Assembly (NCBI GenBank): GCA_033816765.1
Contig: CM066292.1
Span: 124,001 to 188,000 of the forward strand
Reading direction: 5' to 3'
DNA: 64,000 nt
DNA from: Nothopassalora personata
Lineage: Eukaryota; Ascomycota; Dothideomycetes; Mycosphaerellales; Mycosphaerellaceae
Positions 11,801 through 24,310 of the stretch are shown piece by piece. Every line of letters starts with the position of its first letter. The stretch's first letter is position 1. A program made the translations under genes and the position numbers. A model generated the notes under the pieces. The model saw only the letters and a program-made list of their open reading frames with translations, ran no database searches and was not told the DNA's origin.

Positions 11801-14800
11801 GTAACTTCGTAACCTAGCGGCCCTACGCTAGTATCTATCCTAGTTGAAGGTAGTTCTCCTATTCTTCTAGCCGGCGTATACTATATTCTATTTAGCTATC
11901 TCTTTACCTTATCTACTAGTAAACGCTACTACTACGTCGGCTAAATATTAATAATATAATCGTATTTCCTAAGTATAAGTACTCCTCTCTTCTATTTAAC
12001 TATTAGATTATACTTTCTTAACTAAGTTATATCTAATACGATATTATAACTAGCTATATTAGTAATATCTAAGATAATTTCCTCGTAGTACTATTAGATT
12101 ACTAGTAGTAGCGGTATCGTCTCTCGCTCTATACTAGGTAAGGATAATTCGTCTACCGCGATTAATTTATACCCTTCGTCTTTCTTTCGGGTTACGATTC
12201 CTTTAGTCCTTATAAATATTTCGGAGGTAAAATTCCTACTCGCTCTAGAATTAATTATAACCTTAGTCCTATAACTATTAACGATTACTTATATTTAGAA
12301 GATTACTTCTACTATCGGTAATACTTAAGCCTTTTCTATATTATATAACTCCTTTCGGTAGCTTATTCCTAAGGAGTTAATCCTTTTCCCTATTTATATA
12401 TAAAACGTCGTACTTCGTGTCTCGAGGCCTCCGCCTAAACCTAGCGTAATCCTTTCTATATCCGTATCTATCTTTAGTAACGTTCCTAGATCTTCTACGT
12501 TTCTAAATAGAGTACGCGTACGTATTATACTATATTACGTAGTTTATTTTATATGAATATTCCTAACGGTATAATATATCTAGTATCTATAATTCGGCTT
12601 CCTATAGGTAGTCTCTTAATAACGGCTACTCCTAGATTTTCGGTTACTTCTATAAGTAGGTAGTCCTAAACCTATCGTCGTAGGCTATTAAGGACTTCGT
12701 TAAAATTAACGGGTTATAGCATTCGTCGTCCATTTGCCTTTAGTAGGAATTCCTCGTACCTTCTCTATAGATAGATAATTATATCGTATAGTTTCTTAGG
12801 TACGTCTATCGTAAAGGAAAATAGTTCGTTATCGTCGTTAGTATCGCTCTCTTCCCCTTTAGAGGAATCCTTTTCGCTTAATTCTTCCGGATCCTAGTCT
12901 TCCTTAATAGTATCTAGCCTAATAGTCTCTTAATTTTCTTTCTATAGTTCCGGTAACTACGATCTATTCTATCCTAGGTCCTAGTTCTCCTTATTACTTC
13001 TATCGTCGTTAAAGTAGGATTCTTCTATATTTACTTCTTAAAGCGTAGCGTTTTACCTATACGTCGTTCCTAGGGTCCCTCGCGGTTACTAAGGCTAATA
13101 CCCTACTCCTAATCTCGTAGAGTAGTAAACCTAATACAAGTCTTAGTAATAGAATTACTAATAAAGGCTTCTATAACTATTTCGAGATTTGGATTTAATC
13201 TCGTAGTCGACTCTTTATACTATTATCTTAAACGTCTAGTTCTACCTCTCGTAAATATCAATTTAGCTAGTAACATTCTACTATCGTATATTTAACTAGT
13301 CGCGCGTGTCCCCTAGGCTTCTCTCGCTATCCTCCCTATAGGTTACTTTAAGCTTATTAAGCTTATCGAGGGTATTCCTAATATAGTCTTAGATTTATCG
13401 AAGCCTCCCTAGGATACTATTATCCTAGGTACGTAATATATTGTTTTCTAGCTCTTTAATAATTTTGTCGCGCTATAATTATATTTCTTCTTCCTTATCG
13501 TAGGCTCGTTTTAGTAGTCCGGTTCGTTAGATATTATTAAACTGTCGTAGGTAGTTCTTATAACTATAGTATCCTCCTCGTCCTTATAAGGGGTCTAGTA
13601 GAGATATATTACTTCCGTTACTAGCTCTCTCCGCTACTCCTCGAGTATAGTTAGTATTACCCGGTAATCTAACGCTACTCTCGAGTTTACTAGTTCCCTA
13701 TTATATTATATTAAAGAAATTGCTTACGGCGTACTATATTCTTTTTACCGTAGTAATCCCTTGCTATATAGCCTTCTTTACTATAGGTATAGTAGGTAAT
13801 ACTTCCTTTTAAACTCTTAGGCCTAAACTTACCCCTATTTCTAATCTTACGACCTTTTTAGGTAACGTCGAGCTCTATCGGTTATAGTCTATAGTATGGT
13901 ATATAATTCTTAGGCTTGTAATTGTTATATACGTTATTAAAGCCTCTATTATTTCGATTGTCGTAGCCTAGTATATACCCGGCCTTTCTAGATACCTTAG
14001 AGTCGTATCGTTACTCTAGAGCTCTCTCGTAGAGTTTATCGTTAAGATCGATCGTAACTTTAACTAGACCGCCTAAGTCTTTAATCTCCCTTCTATCCTT
14101 TATTAACTTATCCTTTACTTATTACTTTAGTCCTCTTTAATACATAACTTAAAGTGCTTCTTTACCATAATCTATAAGCTAGGTATACTCCTAGAATTTC
14201 GTAGCGTAGTCGGTAGTAGATGTTTTCTATATTAAGTACTAAATAACGCGTACCGTAGTAGTAATTTTATTCGAAATGCTAAAGACGCTTCTTATTACAT
14301 TCTTAAGGTGTCCGTAAGATAGAAAAATTCCGCTCGAATTATCGTTACCTTAGCTATCTAGGTAGGTTCTAAGGAATAGTTTAACCTAATACTATACTCG
14401 TCCTCGAAGGAAGGTAGTAGTAAAGATAGACTTAAGGTTCTCTTCTATAGCGTTAAATAAGAAGTATATATCTATTTAAGTAACCTAAGTATTAAACTTA
14501 TCTCGCTTGCTATAGTAGAACTCTAGCTTACTAACCTTAAGATTTTCGTTACCTATATAAGTAGCTAGAGCTTTGATAGCATTATTAGAGGTCTAAGGTC
14601 GTCGGGCTCTACTTACTTTACTAGGGGCGGGTGTTCCCTATTTACTCTATTAGTCTCCTATCGTAGAGGGTGTTTAAAGCTATTACGTTTAGTATAACCT
14701 AATAATATTATAAGTTAAGAAGATAAGCTTAATTGGGTTTATTCTCGGGCCGATAAGAAGTCGAGGGAGAGTAATAAAGTAGTAGTTATCTTAGTCTTAT

Positions 14801-14935
14801 AAAGACTTAAGAAACAGTTATAGTAGAGGTTAGGTTTCGGTATATTCTAAATAGTAATATTAAATAGTAAGTTAAATGTACTAATACCATAGGGGATTCT
14901 TAGTGTTCCTAAATATAAAGGAGATTAGTCTCTAA
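8870..14935 (-). mobile_element. Ty3/gypsy chromovirus remnant (second copy), RIP-degraded
   Basis: Minus-strand relative of the element at 37,041-43,905. From right to left: an LTR at 14681-14935; gag from about 14650; a CCHC knuckle near 13760-13800 (C to Y); RT at about 11450-10900, where the stretch at 11459-11530 is nearly the reverse complement of 40270-40390; the active-site codons still read YIDDIL at about 11160-11180; RNase H near 10700; integrase at about 10300-9300; and a chromodomain start (KFKVERILDKKG) at about 9010-9080. The left end is lost within the chromodomain region and no 3' LTR was found, so the copy is 3'-truncated or its LTR is too diverged to see. Confidence 0.88.
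14681..14935 (-). repeat. Gypsy LTR part, reverse orientation
   Basis: Reverse complement of the right-hand part of the solo LTR at 36620-37023. It begins TATTACG (ancestral TGTTAGG) and matches through CTAAATATAAAGGAGAT, after which similarity stops. It is the 5' LTR of the minus-strand gypsy element; its U3-like half is different or lost. Confidence 0.75.
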
Positions 14936-16211
14936 ATAGAGTAACACTCTATTATAACTCTACTTGCTCTATTTAAGCTCTATAAGGGCGAGATGTTGTA
15001 CTTAATTGTCGCCTTAGTTATACCTTTATATTCTCTTATTTAGCATTCGAATGCTAAAATAGAGTACGTTACGTGTAGATTAGTAATTCTAGCTTCCTAC
15101 GGAACTAAATTATAATAATACGTCGCTTATAGTAGCCGGAATTTAAGTACACTACTATAGTACATACTAAGAAGTAAGATATAGCGGACACTAGAGCTCT
15201 GTACGTACAATAGATCCTTAATATAGGTAAAGAACTTAGTACTAGTAAGTATAGTATAATACTTACGTAGGTTAGATAGATATCCTAGATTTTAGTAAAA
15301 CGTATATCTAATAATAGCGGGTAATAACTCCTAGAAGTCTTTAGGGTTATATATATAATATATAATAAATATTAGTAATATCTACTTAGTAATTAATACC
15401 TATACTTAAGTCCGCTCGCTACGTTAGAGTAGCTTACTTATAGAGAGAATATAGATAATACTAAACATAATATCTACTTAACTCTTTATAACGCCTCTCT
15501 TTTGTAATAATATAGGTAATACTAGTAAAGTCTAAGTACATTTAATCTAATGCTAATTGTTCTATTCTTTCTACGTAACTTAGTAATATTAGATAGTAGG
15601 AACTACTAACTACTATTTCTTATCTCCCTTAATGCCTTATCTCTTCTTATATTTATTATATACAATCCTATATAGCTCGGATTTATAACATAATATATCG
15701 TACATATATATTTAATATACTATATACTTATTTACTACGTATATAGGCTAATTTTAATCGTACGTGTATAGTTAAATTAGAAAAATTATATTTTATAATA
15801 ATACGTTACTACGCTATTACATTATTAATAACTCTAATATACGTAGATACATTTTCTGGATGTTTTAGAGATAATAGAGGTTTCTTAGAGTATTACAACG
15901 TGTACTTTCTAAGTAGCTATAATATAATACGTTTTAAACGGACGATACTATACTATAATAACACGGTATATTAATATTAAATTTACTAGATAGTTAGATA
16001 TATAAAGAAATATAAAGCGTAGGTAATATAGTTATTATAGAGGATAATTTTATATGTAGTAAGATCGTAGTTAGAAACTAACAAATTATATCTAACGCAG
16101 TTATATAAAGTTTTAGTAGGGCGTATACTAAAAAATATATTACTAGGTTACTACTTACCTATTAATAACATAATGTGTTTTTACGCGATAATTATATATA
16201 CTATATATAAA
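14936..16211. other. AT-rich RIPped DNA, no gene seen
   Basis: Very AT-rich with few CpA/TpG. The part next to 14935 may be the missing half of the gypsy LTR (a different U3). No recognisable protein domain on either strand. Confidence 0.4.
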
Positions 16212-16226
16212 TAAGACCCGGTAATA

Positions 16227-17105
16227 GTCGTTCTATAGAGAGCGCCTTTACGCGGTAGACGACGTAAGTATCTTTACTACGGCAAAGAGAAACTAAGACT
16301 CTTCTCTTAAAAACTCCCTCTCGAAACGCGACGTTTTTTGTCGAAAAAAAGAAAGAAACACTTAATAAGCGACGCCTATTTTAAAGCCTACGACGTAATA
16401 AATACCTTTACTACGATATAAAGAAGAGAATAGAAGAGAGGAGAAGCGAGGACACGCCTAGATACCTATTAATAAAGACACTCGATACCGTACGAAAGGA
16501 GGGAGAACACGGCGGACTCTCTCTCTAGATAACGACGACTATCGAAGTACCTAGGCTTATAGGAACTAAGAGAGGTAGTAAACCGCGTAAACTGCTACTT
16601 AGTATAGCTAGAACTAAGAGAGGCTATAAACTACGTCGATTATAGGTCTAGGTACTACGGGCCTACGAGGAACTAAAACCTCGGGCCCCGTTATAAGATA
16701 GTCGAAGGATAGAGGTACGGCCTATTCGAGGTACTACCTCTCTCTCTCTCTCTCTTAATTTTAATTTGGAGTACGTACGACGGGATAATCCGGTACGGTA
16801 AAGAATAAGAAACACGGGCGTAAGAAACACGGGCGTAAGAAACACGGGCGTAATTTACCGTCTACCTTAGGCGGTAAGATAACGTAACTATAACTATAAA
16901 ACACGACTACCGGGGCGCGGCGTACTACCGTAACAATATATTTAACATCGATCTCGCAAATCCCTCCTTTTAAAGAGTTTTTATGTCCGTGTACGCGGGG
17001 CTTTTCTCTTTATATTTAAATTTAGTCGTTAGTAACGACCAGTGTTATATAGTCTTAGACTTATAAAGCACGTCAATAGAATAATCAATTAATTAATTAA
17101 TCAAT
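16227..17105. mobile_element. 879-bp insertion flanked by a 15-bp direct repeat
   Basis: The 15-bp sequence TAAGACCCGGTAATA occurs at 16212-16226 and again at 17106-17120, bracketing 879 bp that ends in a simple (ATTA/CAAT)n tail at 17080-17105. A long variable-type target duplication plus a simple tail is what non-LTR retroposons (LINE or SINE) leave. Inside are a CT run (about 16737-16754), three tandem copies of a 15-bp unit containing ACACGGGCGTAA (16809-16853) and a hairpin (17028-17042, stem GTCGTTA/TAACGAC). The right-hand 200 bp is the reverse complement of a repeat at 63025-63310. No RT or other coding domain was found, so the class is uncertain. Confidence 0.5.
16809..16853 (+). repeat. 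Three tandem copies of a 15-bp unit
   Basis: Three nearly exact copies of GAAACACGGGCGTAA in a row, inside the 879-bp insertion. Confidence 0.8.
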
Positions 17106-17135
17106 TAAGACCCGGTAATAACGATAGGAAAATAA

Positions 17136-17255
17136 AAAAATACTATATAGGTATATTATAATAGTATTATAGCGAAAAGCATAAATACGAGGCTAAAAAA
17201 CACTATGTAGGTGTGTTATAATAGTATTATAGCAAAAAGCGTAAATACGAGGCTA
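17136..17255 (+). repeat. Tandem duplication, 60-bp unit
   Basis: Two 60-bp copies sharing TTATAATAGTATTATAGC and AAATACGAGGCTA. The mismatches that I see are all transitions (C/T or G/A), as expected if RIP acted on the pair. Confidence 0.75.
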
Positions 17256-17334
17256 AATGCGAGGGGGATAAGGGAAATGGGGGCATAAGGAGAAGTGGAT
17301 AGCGTAGGGACTCTATAAGCGCGTACCTACCTTC

Positions 17335-17540
17335 TATCACGTTACAAGTGGTTAGAAGTCATGAAATGGGCTTATAAAGGTGTTTCAAAAGCAGATAGTA
17401 GATTACATGTGTCTAAGCTAGAATTGAAGGGGCTGCTTATAAAAAGGCTATAGGTAACTAATTAATGTCACCTAATTCTTAGCGGCTGCTACCTTAGGTT
17501 TAATTAGGCTACAGCGCCGGTGTACGCTTAGATCGTAACA
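17335..17540 (-). repeat. 3' LTR of the copia element
   Basis: 206 bp, the more heavily RIPped of the two copies. It differs from 24311-24516 at 13 sites by eye, all transitions. Confidence 0.93.
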
Positions 17541-17550
17541 CACCCCCTTA
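17541..17550 (-). promoter_or_regulatory. Polypurine tract of the copia element
   Basis: Minus-strand TAAGGGGGTG directly before the 3' LTR; it primes plus-strand DNA synthesis in LTR elements. Confidence 0.7.
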
Positions 17551-17826
17551 GCTCGTGCGGCTTATAGGTGAATGAGCTGATCGTATATAATCGCGTACAC
17601 CCTATCTATTACCCATTACCCTACTTACCCACCTTATAACGTTAGGCTTCGTTACTACGTGCTTATTAGAGCTCTATTGTAAGCTACACAGTAGGGCGCT
17701 AAGTTAGCGTTTTAGGTAAGGCTATTGTCCTAGCCTTACATCCCTATTCATAATCTTACTAAGTCCCTTATACTATAGTTAACCTATATAATAGGTTCTG
17801 AACGATGTAAATCTTGTCCGGTGGGG

Positions 17827-17913
17827 TGGCTAAGCTGTTCTTATAGTACTGAACGGCAAGGCGTGCTATCTCCCTACATTTCAACGGACATGTGAGGTTG
17901 TAGGTTCGAGTCC
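17827..17913 (+). other. tRNA-like pol III A-box and B-box pair
   Basis: TGGCTAAGCTGT at 17827-17838 fits the A-box consensus TRGCNNAGYNGG at 11 of 12 positions. GGTTCGAGTCC at 17903-17913 fits the B-box exactly. Their 76-nt spacing suits a tRNA with an intron or long variable arm. A T-arm can be drawn around the B-box with four of five pairs, but the acceptor ends I tested do not pair. It is therefore more likely a tRNA relic or tRNA-derived repeat than a working gene. It lies in the 3' non-coding part of the copia element, on the strand opposite to pol. Confidence 0.35.
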
Positions 17914-18902
17914 TAGGGGTTATTATATCTACTGAATTTATTGCTTAGCCTATCGTCCGCTTTAATGTCCGCTCCATTATTCTTAATTAAAATCCTAGGT
18001 GTTATAGTACGCTATTACTTCGGCAATTAGGGTACCTTACTACTATCTAATAACCGCGTACATATAACTTCGGTTACGGTCTTAGAGAACTCCGCTTCCT
18101 ACCTTAGGTAGAGATTACTATTTAGCTACGTCCTAGTAGGAACTCTTTTACCTAATGAAAGGTCTTTATAGCTTATGAAGGCCTTATCTTTTTACTTAGG
18201 GCAAGGGTAATCCTAGCGACGGTAGTACTATAGGTGCTACACGCCTAGCGGGTAGAGATGCTATCTCTAAGTAAGGTAAGGACGATAATAGAGGCATCGA
18301 TAATGTTATAACGATCGTTATAATATAGTAACGGAGGTAGTAATAGTAATGCTACTAGCAGCGAGGTTAATAGTGTTTCGGCGCCTATAATTAGCTACGC
18401 CGTTATAGGTGCTTATGCGCTGCACCGCTACTAGTAATAGGGGTGTTTCCGGTCCTTTTACTATAGGCCAATGGGAGTCCGAGAAACACCTAGTAATAAT
18501 AGTACTAGGGCAGCGCCGGTGAATGGTGGACGCTTACTCTAGCGGTAGCGGCGCTAGCGGCGCTAGGCGGTAGTACGGAGCCGGTAGAGGAGACAGTAGT
18601 ACCGAACATACTATACAGCCTCTACCGGTCCATGTTAGTTAAAGAAAGAGGAAGGGTTTAGAACTAAAGAGGTGTTTTTATACAGTCCTACTACTAGTTC
18701 CTTCCTGTTTTAGCATAAAAAGGATAAAAGGGAAGTCGCATCTATCCGAATGCGGAAGGAGAGGCATAATGGAAGTAGCGCTTAGTAGTAGCTAATTACT
18801 ATATCGTGTATGCTATAATGCGCCGAGAAGAGGAGTCCTATAGTTAAAGCCTAGTACTAGTAACTGTCGAGAAGAGCTACTAGTGTAGTAGGCCTACGCA
18901 TC

Positions 18903-21900
18903 TTAAGCGTTATCATCACCTCCTAAGGTGATGCGGCTAGTATTAGCATCTATAGTAGGCGCTAAGGAGCGTAGATCTACGCCTTCCTTAGCTATATTAA
19001 GCAGCTTCACGAAGTACTTATGCTTTTATAGTAGTAGTAGCTTAGTAAGCCTATCTATAGGCATGTCGTTAGTGTTAAGATACCGAATCTTGATATCTCC
19101 TCGTTAGTCTCTCTAGCGGAGCTAATAGTAATAGATGTTAACATAGCGTAGCTTAGTGTTAAGCTTTTACCCTTACTAGTTAACAAGTCGAATGGTCTAG
19201 GTGTTATTATAGTACAGGTGTATATACTAGTTGAACTCGAGATAGATCTCGGCGAAGATGCGTTCCTACTAGATTAGCTCTAATGCCGCTTATAATAGGC
19301 TAAGGAGTTCGGCTTTGGTTAAGGACTTAGTAACAGTAATCTACTTAGAGGCTTTATAATCGACTAGTCCGCCGAATAGCATAAAGATCTATCCGCTAGA
19401 GCTAGTCCTATCGACGTTTATGCCGTAGGAGGCATCTAATGCGCTAAAGAATTTATAGTTCTTACCGAGATGTTTAGGCTAACTATGTAGGCTAGTAATG
19501 TGCTTACTAGCGCTATATACAAGGTAGAGGTTCTTAGTCTCTAGGAGGTAGCGTAAGCACTAATCCGTAAGCTTTAGATATGTGTCCGTTAGCTTAGTTA
19601 GGTACTACGAGAGCATAGATAGGGAAAAGGCGATGTCTAGGCGTATATACGTTACTACGAAGTTTAGAGACCTAATACGTTATTAGTACGTAAGGATCTT
19701 TATAGCGTCTACGACGTAACCCTCGGGTACCGTCTAGTCGAGGTATTAATCTACTAGCACATTAGTCTTACGTACGCTAGTAGATATACTAAACTTGGCG
19801 GCGAGCTTCTCTATGTAGTCCTCTTATAAGAGCTATAGTAGTCTCTTTTACCGGTCTCGTGTTACCTTAATTCCTAAGAACTAGGTTAGATCTCCGAGCT
19901 CGTACATCTCGTATACGTTAAGAAGCTATTGCTTAATATGTGCCGCATAGGCCTTATTCTTACGATAGTAGAGCATAACTAGGTCGTCTACGTAGAAGAA
20001 GAACATAACCTTATCGTTATAATAGATGCACTTAGAGTCTAATAGGGGAACTAGGCTTAAAGAGGAGAGCGTTATAGTAAGGGAGTTGTACTAAAGGAGA
20101 GGGGATTCCTTAAGTCCGTAGAGAGCCTTAACTAGTTTAAGAGTATAGCTAGATCCATCCAATAGTCGGTCGATTCTAGGAGGTGGTTATAGGTACATAG
20201 TGTACGGTAGGTCCGAATTTAGAAAGGCATTTATAACATTAAACTGTTTAGCTTCTAGGTCGAAGCTCGCGGCCATAGTATAGTAGAGGCGGAACATGCT
20301 TACTAGCAGTATAGCGGCGTATGTATCTAAGTGTATGCCCTATAGATCGCCTCTTACGTATAGCCGGGCCTTAAAGCTCTTTAGTATACTATACTTATCT
20401 AGCTTATACTTGTACACCTACTTTAGCGGCAGTAGTAGCTAAAGTCCCTCCTCTTCTTACTAAGCATTATAATCCTTCTCTTACTAAGTTACCTATTTAA
20501 ATGTACTAGTAGAGATTGCCTTAGTAAACTCCTTAGCTATAGCTTTACGCCATTATTAGGCGAAGCGGTGCTTTATAGCGGTACGGTAGTTTAGAGGTTC
20601 GGGCGGAAGGTCATCGCGGTACATCGACGTAATAGTATTAACACGGCGTAGAGGAGAGAAGTCGCGTGTACGTTCGGATCGAAGGACATCGTAGTACTTA
20701 CGGCCTAGATAACGAGGTCTCTAGCGGATGCCCGCTATCTAGCTAATAATAACGTTAGCAACTATAATATTGTGTAGAGCATAGTAGAAGTAGGCCGTTC
20801 TAAGTCTCTTACCGGATCCGGTAAGGGCGTAATTAGTGTTAGCGGAAAAGTTATCCATTTAGCTAAGTTCTTCGAAGGGGATTGTAGGCGGAGCGGTAGC
20901 GACATTTGAAGTCGTCAAAGCATCTACTATAAGCTCCTTACGATCTTCCTCTATAAGGGCATCCATTAACTGCTATTACAGTGTGTTAATGTACTGTTAT
21001 TTAGACGCGTTACTGTTATTTACCGCGTTATTATTATAGTTAGAGTTCTCTATGCTCTCATTAGTCGCTAGTTTGACCCCGGATTTAACCTAGTCTCGTA
21101 AAAGTGTAGGGGTTATAGCGTCATTTGTTAATAGCCAATTAGGTGGCTCGAAACTACTGCCACTTTCTAAGTGGTTAAATGCTACTAAGGAGCGGTGCTC
21201 TAGCTAGTGTAGTTCTTGCCTAAGAAGTAATTATTAATAGGCGTGTTAACGAGGGTTTTAATAGAGCGGCTGCTATTAAGCCTGTTCTTTCACCCCCTCG
21301 GCCTGTGCTATGTCCTACTTATAGTGAGCTACATACAGGTCGTAGTACTGTTTAGGCTCTTTAGCCGGTTCTACTATTACGATGTTCTTAACAGGGGTTA
21401 AGTAACTAGTAGTGAGAATTAATAGGTCGTAGAACGTAGTCTTATTAAAGAGGACGTCCTTTACCCGTATAACCCTATCTTTCGATAGGTCCCACACCCT
21501 ATAGATGTTAGTAGAGTCGTAGCCCACAAGGTATCCGATAAGTGCTCGTTTTTTAAGCTTCTTAGTCTTACCTAGTTAAGTAGTGCTATAAATGTACACG
21601 TAGGCTAGGTAGCCGTACACTACTATATGGCCTATATTTAGTACCCTACCTATTGCCAATTCGAAGGGAGTTTTCTAGCCTTTTAATTAGATTAGTGACC
21701 GCTAGAGAATGTAGACGGCAGCTACTATGCATTCATTCTAGAGCTTTTTAGGTAGGCGAGCATAAATGCGGATTGTGCGAGACATCGTAATAATAACGCC
21801 GCCCGCTCGTTCTACTAGGTCCTAGTTAGACGCGTAGTTAGTAGTATTGTGCTACTTAATTTAATTGTTATTAATGGTTAAGCGGAAGGCTATACTAATA

Positions 21901-24200
21901 GCTACTTTATTATCGCTATAGAAGTAAACAAACCTACGCCTAATGAAATTGATAAAGCTAAGTAGGCTATTAAAGTAAGCCAATACTAATGGTTAGTCCC
22001 TATTCTTAATAGTGAATTGAAAGTGCCTATAGGTATCTAAATCGTAGAAATGAACTAGGTAACGATTACTATTATATGCTAGTGTGAACTTAGCCAAATC
22101 TATAGCTACGTGCCTATAGGGAGTTATTGCCCTAATTGGTTTAGTCCTGTCGAACACTTTATGTGCCTTAGCTAGGCTATATGCTCTACAATATGTAGTA
22201 AGGGGTGCCTTAGGTGCATTAGGGTTGATAACCACCCCCTTAACTCTAAACGGAAGCTAGTTAATACGTTTAGCGCTAATATGGCCGAAGATTTAGTACT
22301 ACTAGCGGCCTAAGAGCTTGCGGTGTTTAATGGGGGTCCTACTAGACGTTACTACACCTTTAGTACCCCCTATACTGTTTATTACTGCCATAACGGTACG
22401 GTCGCCGTTAGAGTCCTAAATAGGCGGTGTTTAGATAGTATTACCCTTACCAATTGTACTAATGAAGTGCGCTGTGCGCTGCTTCTTAGTAATCTTTAGT
22501 AGGATGCTCCTATTATTACTCGATGGCTATTTATAGACTATCTCTAACTGAGGCGGTGTAACCACCTTAAAGAAGGGGATTGTGCTAGTAGGGCGGTGCA
22601 GGTCTATCAATTTCTTATCATTATAATAGACTGAATTAGTGCGTCCGTGCTACTAAAGTCTAGCCGTCTCTATGCGTAAGTAGGAGATAACGTTTACATA
22701 AAAGCCTAGGCAATAGGCCACATCTAATAGGGTGAATAGTATCCCCTCTATCTTTATACGAACCTTGCCTAATGCGGCAATAGGGAATGTCGTGGTTCCG
22801 GCTTAGATTAATAATGTAGTTAGGCGCTCTACAATAAATTCTACGCCCTACTAGTTATAGTAATTAATGACATAGGTGTCCGAGTAGTTATCGTATACCT
22901 AGTAATCCCTAAAGTTAAAGCTCAATTAGCTTATCGAGCTCGAAAGGATAGTAAGACTAGTGAAGCCGTGCGGTGCGGCCTTGCCCTTAGCAATTGCCTT
23001 ATCTCGTTCCTTATCCGTACGCCTATTACGGTTCAATACGCCTAGTAAGCGTTTACTATCATCGCCTAAGTAGTAATTAATAAAGTACTTCTAGCACTTC
23101 TTCTACTACTTAGAGCGCTAATCCTTTAATAGACGCTTCTTAGGGTTAACTACATCGCATAAATAGAGGTTCTTATAACAACTCTCCTTAGGCTCGCCAG
23201 TAATGTTCTAGTAGCCGCTTAGCTTATTACTGCTCTTATTGTTCTTGTTACTACGGTTACGGCTCTTGTCGCCGCGGCTACGGCTACGCGTGTTATTGTT
23301 GTTCCTACCCCCTATACCTACTATAGGTACTAGGGTCGGTAGGACTTCTAGAGGATCGTGTTCGGCTAATAGCTCGCCTACGAAGGTTGTAAAGACTAAT
23401 CGACCGCTGTTAGTAACTAGGGTGGTATCGCGTATCTATTCGAGGTATTGCTTAGTAAGTTTACTAAGAGAGAGCTTATTACGCTTCTACTCGTTATATA
23501 GTAATGCTCTATAGGTAGGAGCTTGCTTCTACTATATTGCGAGTAAGAAGTGTCGTACTAGGTCTCCGTACTTAGCGTAGTTACAATTTAGCATCTTAGT
23601 CTATAACACTAGCTAGTCTAAGTACTAGTCGTTAATCCTTCGGGCTTAGCTCTTCTAAAGCCTATTTAGCTCTAGTGTAAGTTGTCGCTTACGTAGCATG
23701 TCGTCTAGTCTATACTATGTCTTTAGAGCCTAGTACTTACCTCTAAGAGTACGTTTCCTATGTATAAGCTCTTAGCCTAGCTCCGTAGTAGTACGGATTA
23801 GGTAGGTGACTAGTTTAGACCTTGCTGCGGTAAAGATGTTATACATCCGCTGCCTACGCTTAGCGTCCGACTAACGGAGCTTAATAAGCTCTTTATCTAC
23901 CGCCGTAGCGTCTTTAGCAGTGTATACTAATTGGATCTATTCGAACGTTAAGAACACCGGCTCTACTAGCTCGGCGATAGTGTCGTTCGGATCTACATAC
24001 TTCTAGATGTTTAGAGACTTAGCGTAGAGCTCTAACTGACGGTTAAACTTATCCCATTAGTTATAACTCTTAAGAACGATAGTAGCGTGCGGCAAAGCAC
24101 CGGTACTACCGTGTGTCTCGGTAGTCGCTATAACGGTGTTAATGGGCCTAATAAAAGTTCCTATAGGTCTACTGGGGTCACTGCACTGCTGTGCAATGGT
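18903..24200 (-). pseudogene. Ty1/copia gag-pol, interrupted by stops
   Basis: Read right to left. Gag at about 24150-23100 (for example VLKSYNxWDKFNRQLELYAK) with a Cys-containing knuckle near 23190 (CYKNLYLCD). Integrase includes an open 80-codon stretch at 21993-22235 (ITPYRHVAIDLAKFTLAYNS). The integrase/RT link at 21315-21527 has the copia signature GYDSTNIYRVWDLS. RT at about 20500-19860 has VKALYGLKESPLL and an intact catalytic FYVDDLVML near 19975-20005. RNase H includes LTKAELLSLL near 19280-19340, then VNTNDMPIDRLTK-like text at about 19060. The frame ends in TAA at 18903. Stops at Trp/Gln positions mark it as RIP-inactivated. Confidence 0.85.
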
Positions 24201-24299
24201 TATTAATAGGATAATGATGGATCCCACTGGTTTTTAATAACGATGCAAAATCTGCTCTAGGGCTTCGTTTTGTGCAGCGAACGTTAGTGAGCGCCTGTC

Positions 24300-24310
24300 G
24301 GGCTCATAAC
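24300..24310 (-). promoter_or_regulatory. Primer-binding site matching initiator tRNA-Met anticodon loop
   Basis: The plus strand reads GGGCTCATAAC directly against the 5' LTR, identical to the anticodon stem-loop of fungal initiator tRNA-Met (CAT anticodon). The element's RNA would thus pair with the 3' end of a 5' tRNA half, as known for Drosophila copia. Confidence 0.75.

Noticed and set aside
23239..23514. Plus-strand 91-codon ORF
   Set aside because: Antisense to the gag of the minus-strand copia element.
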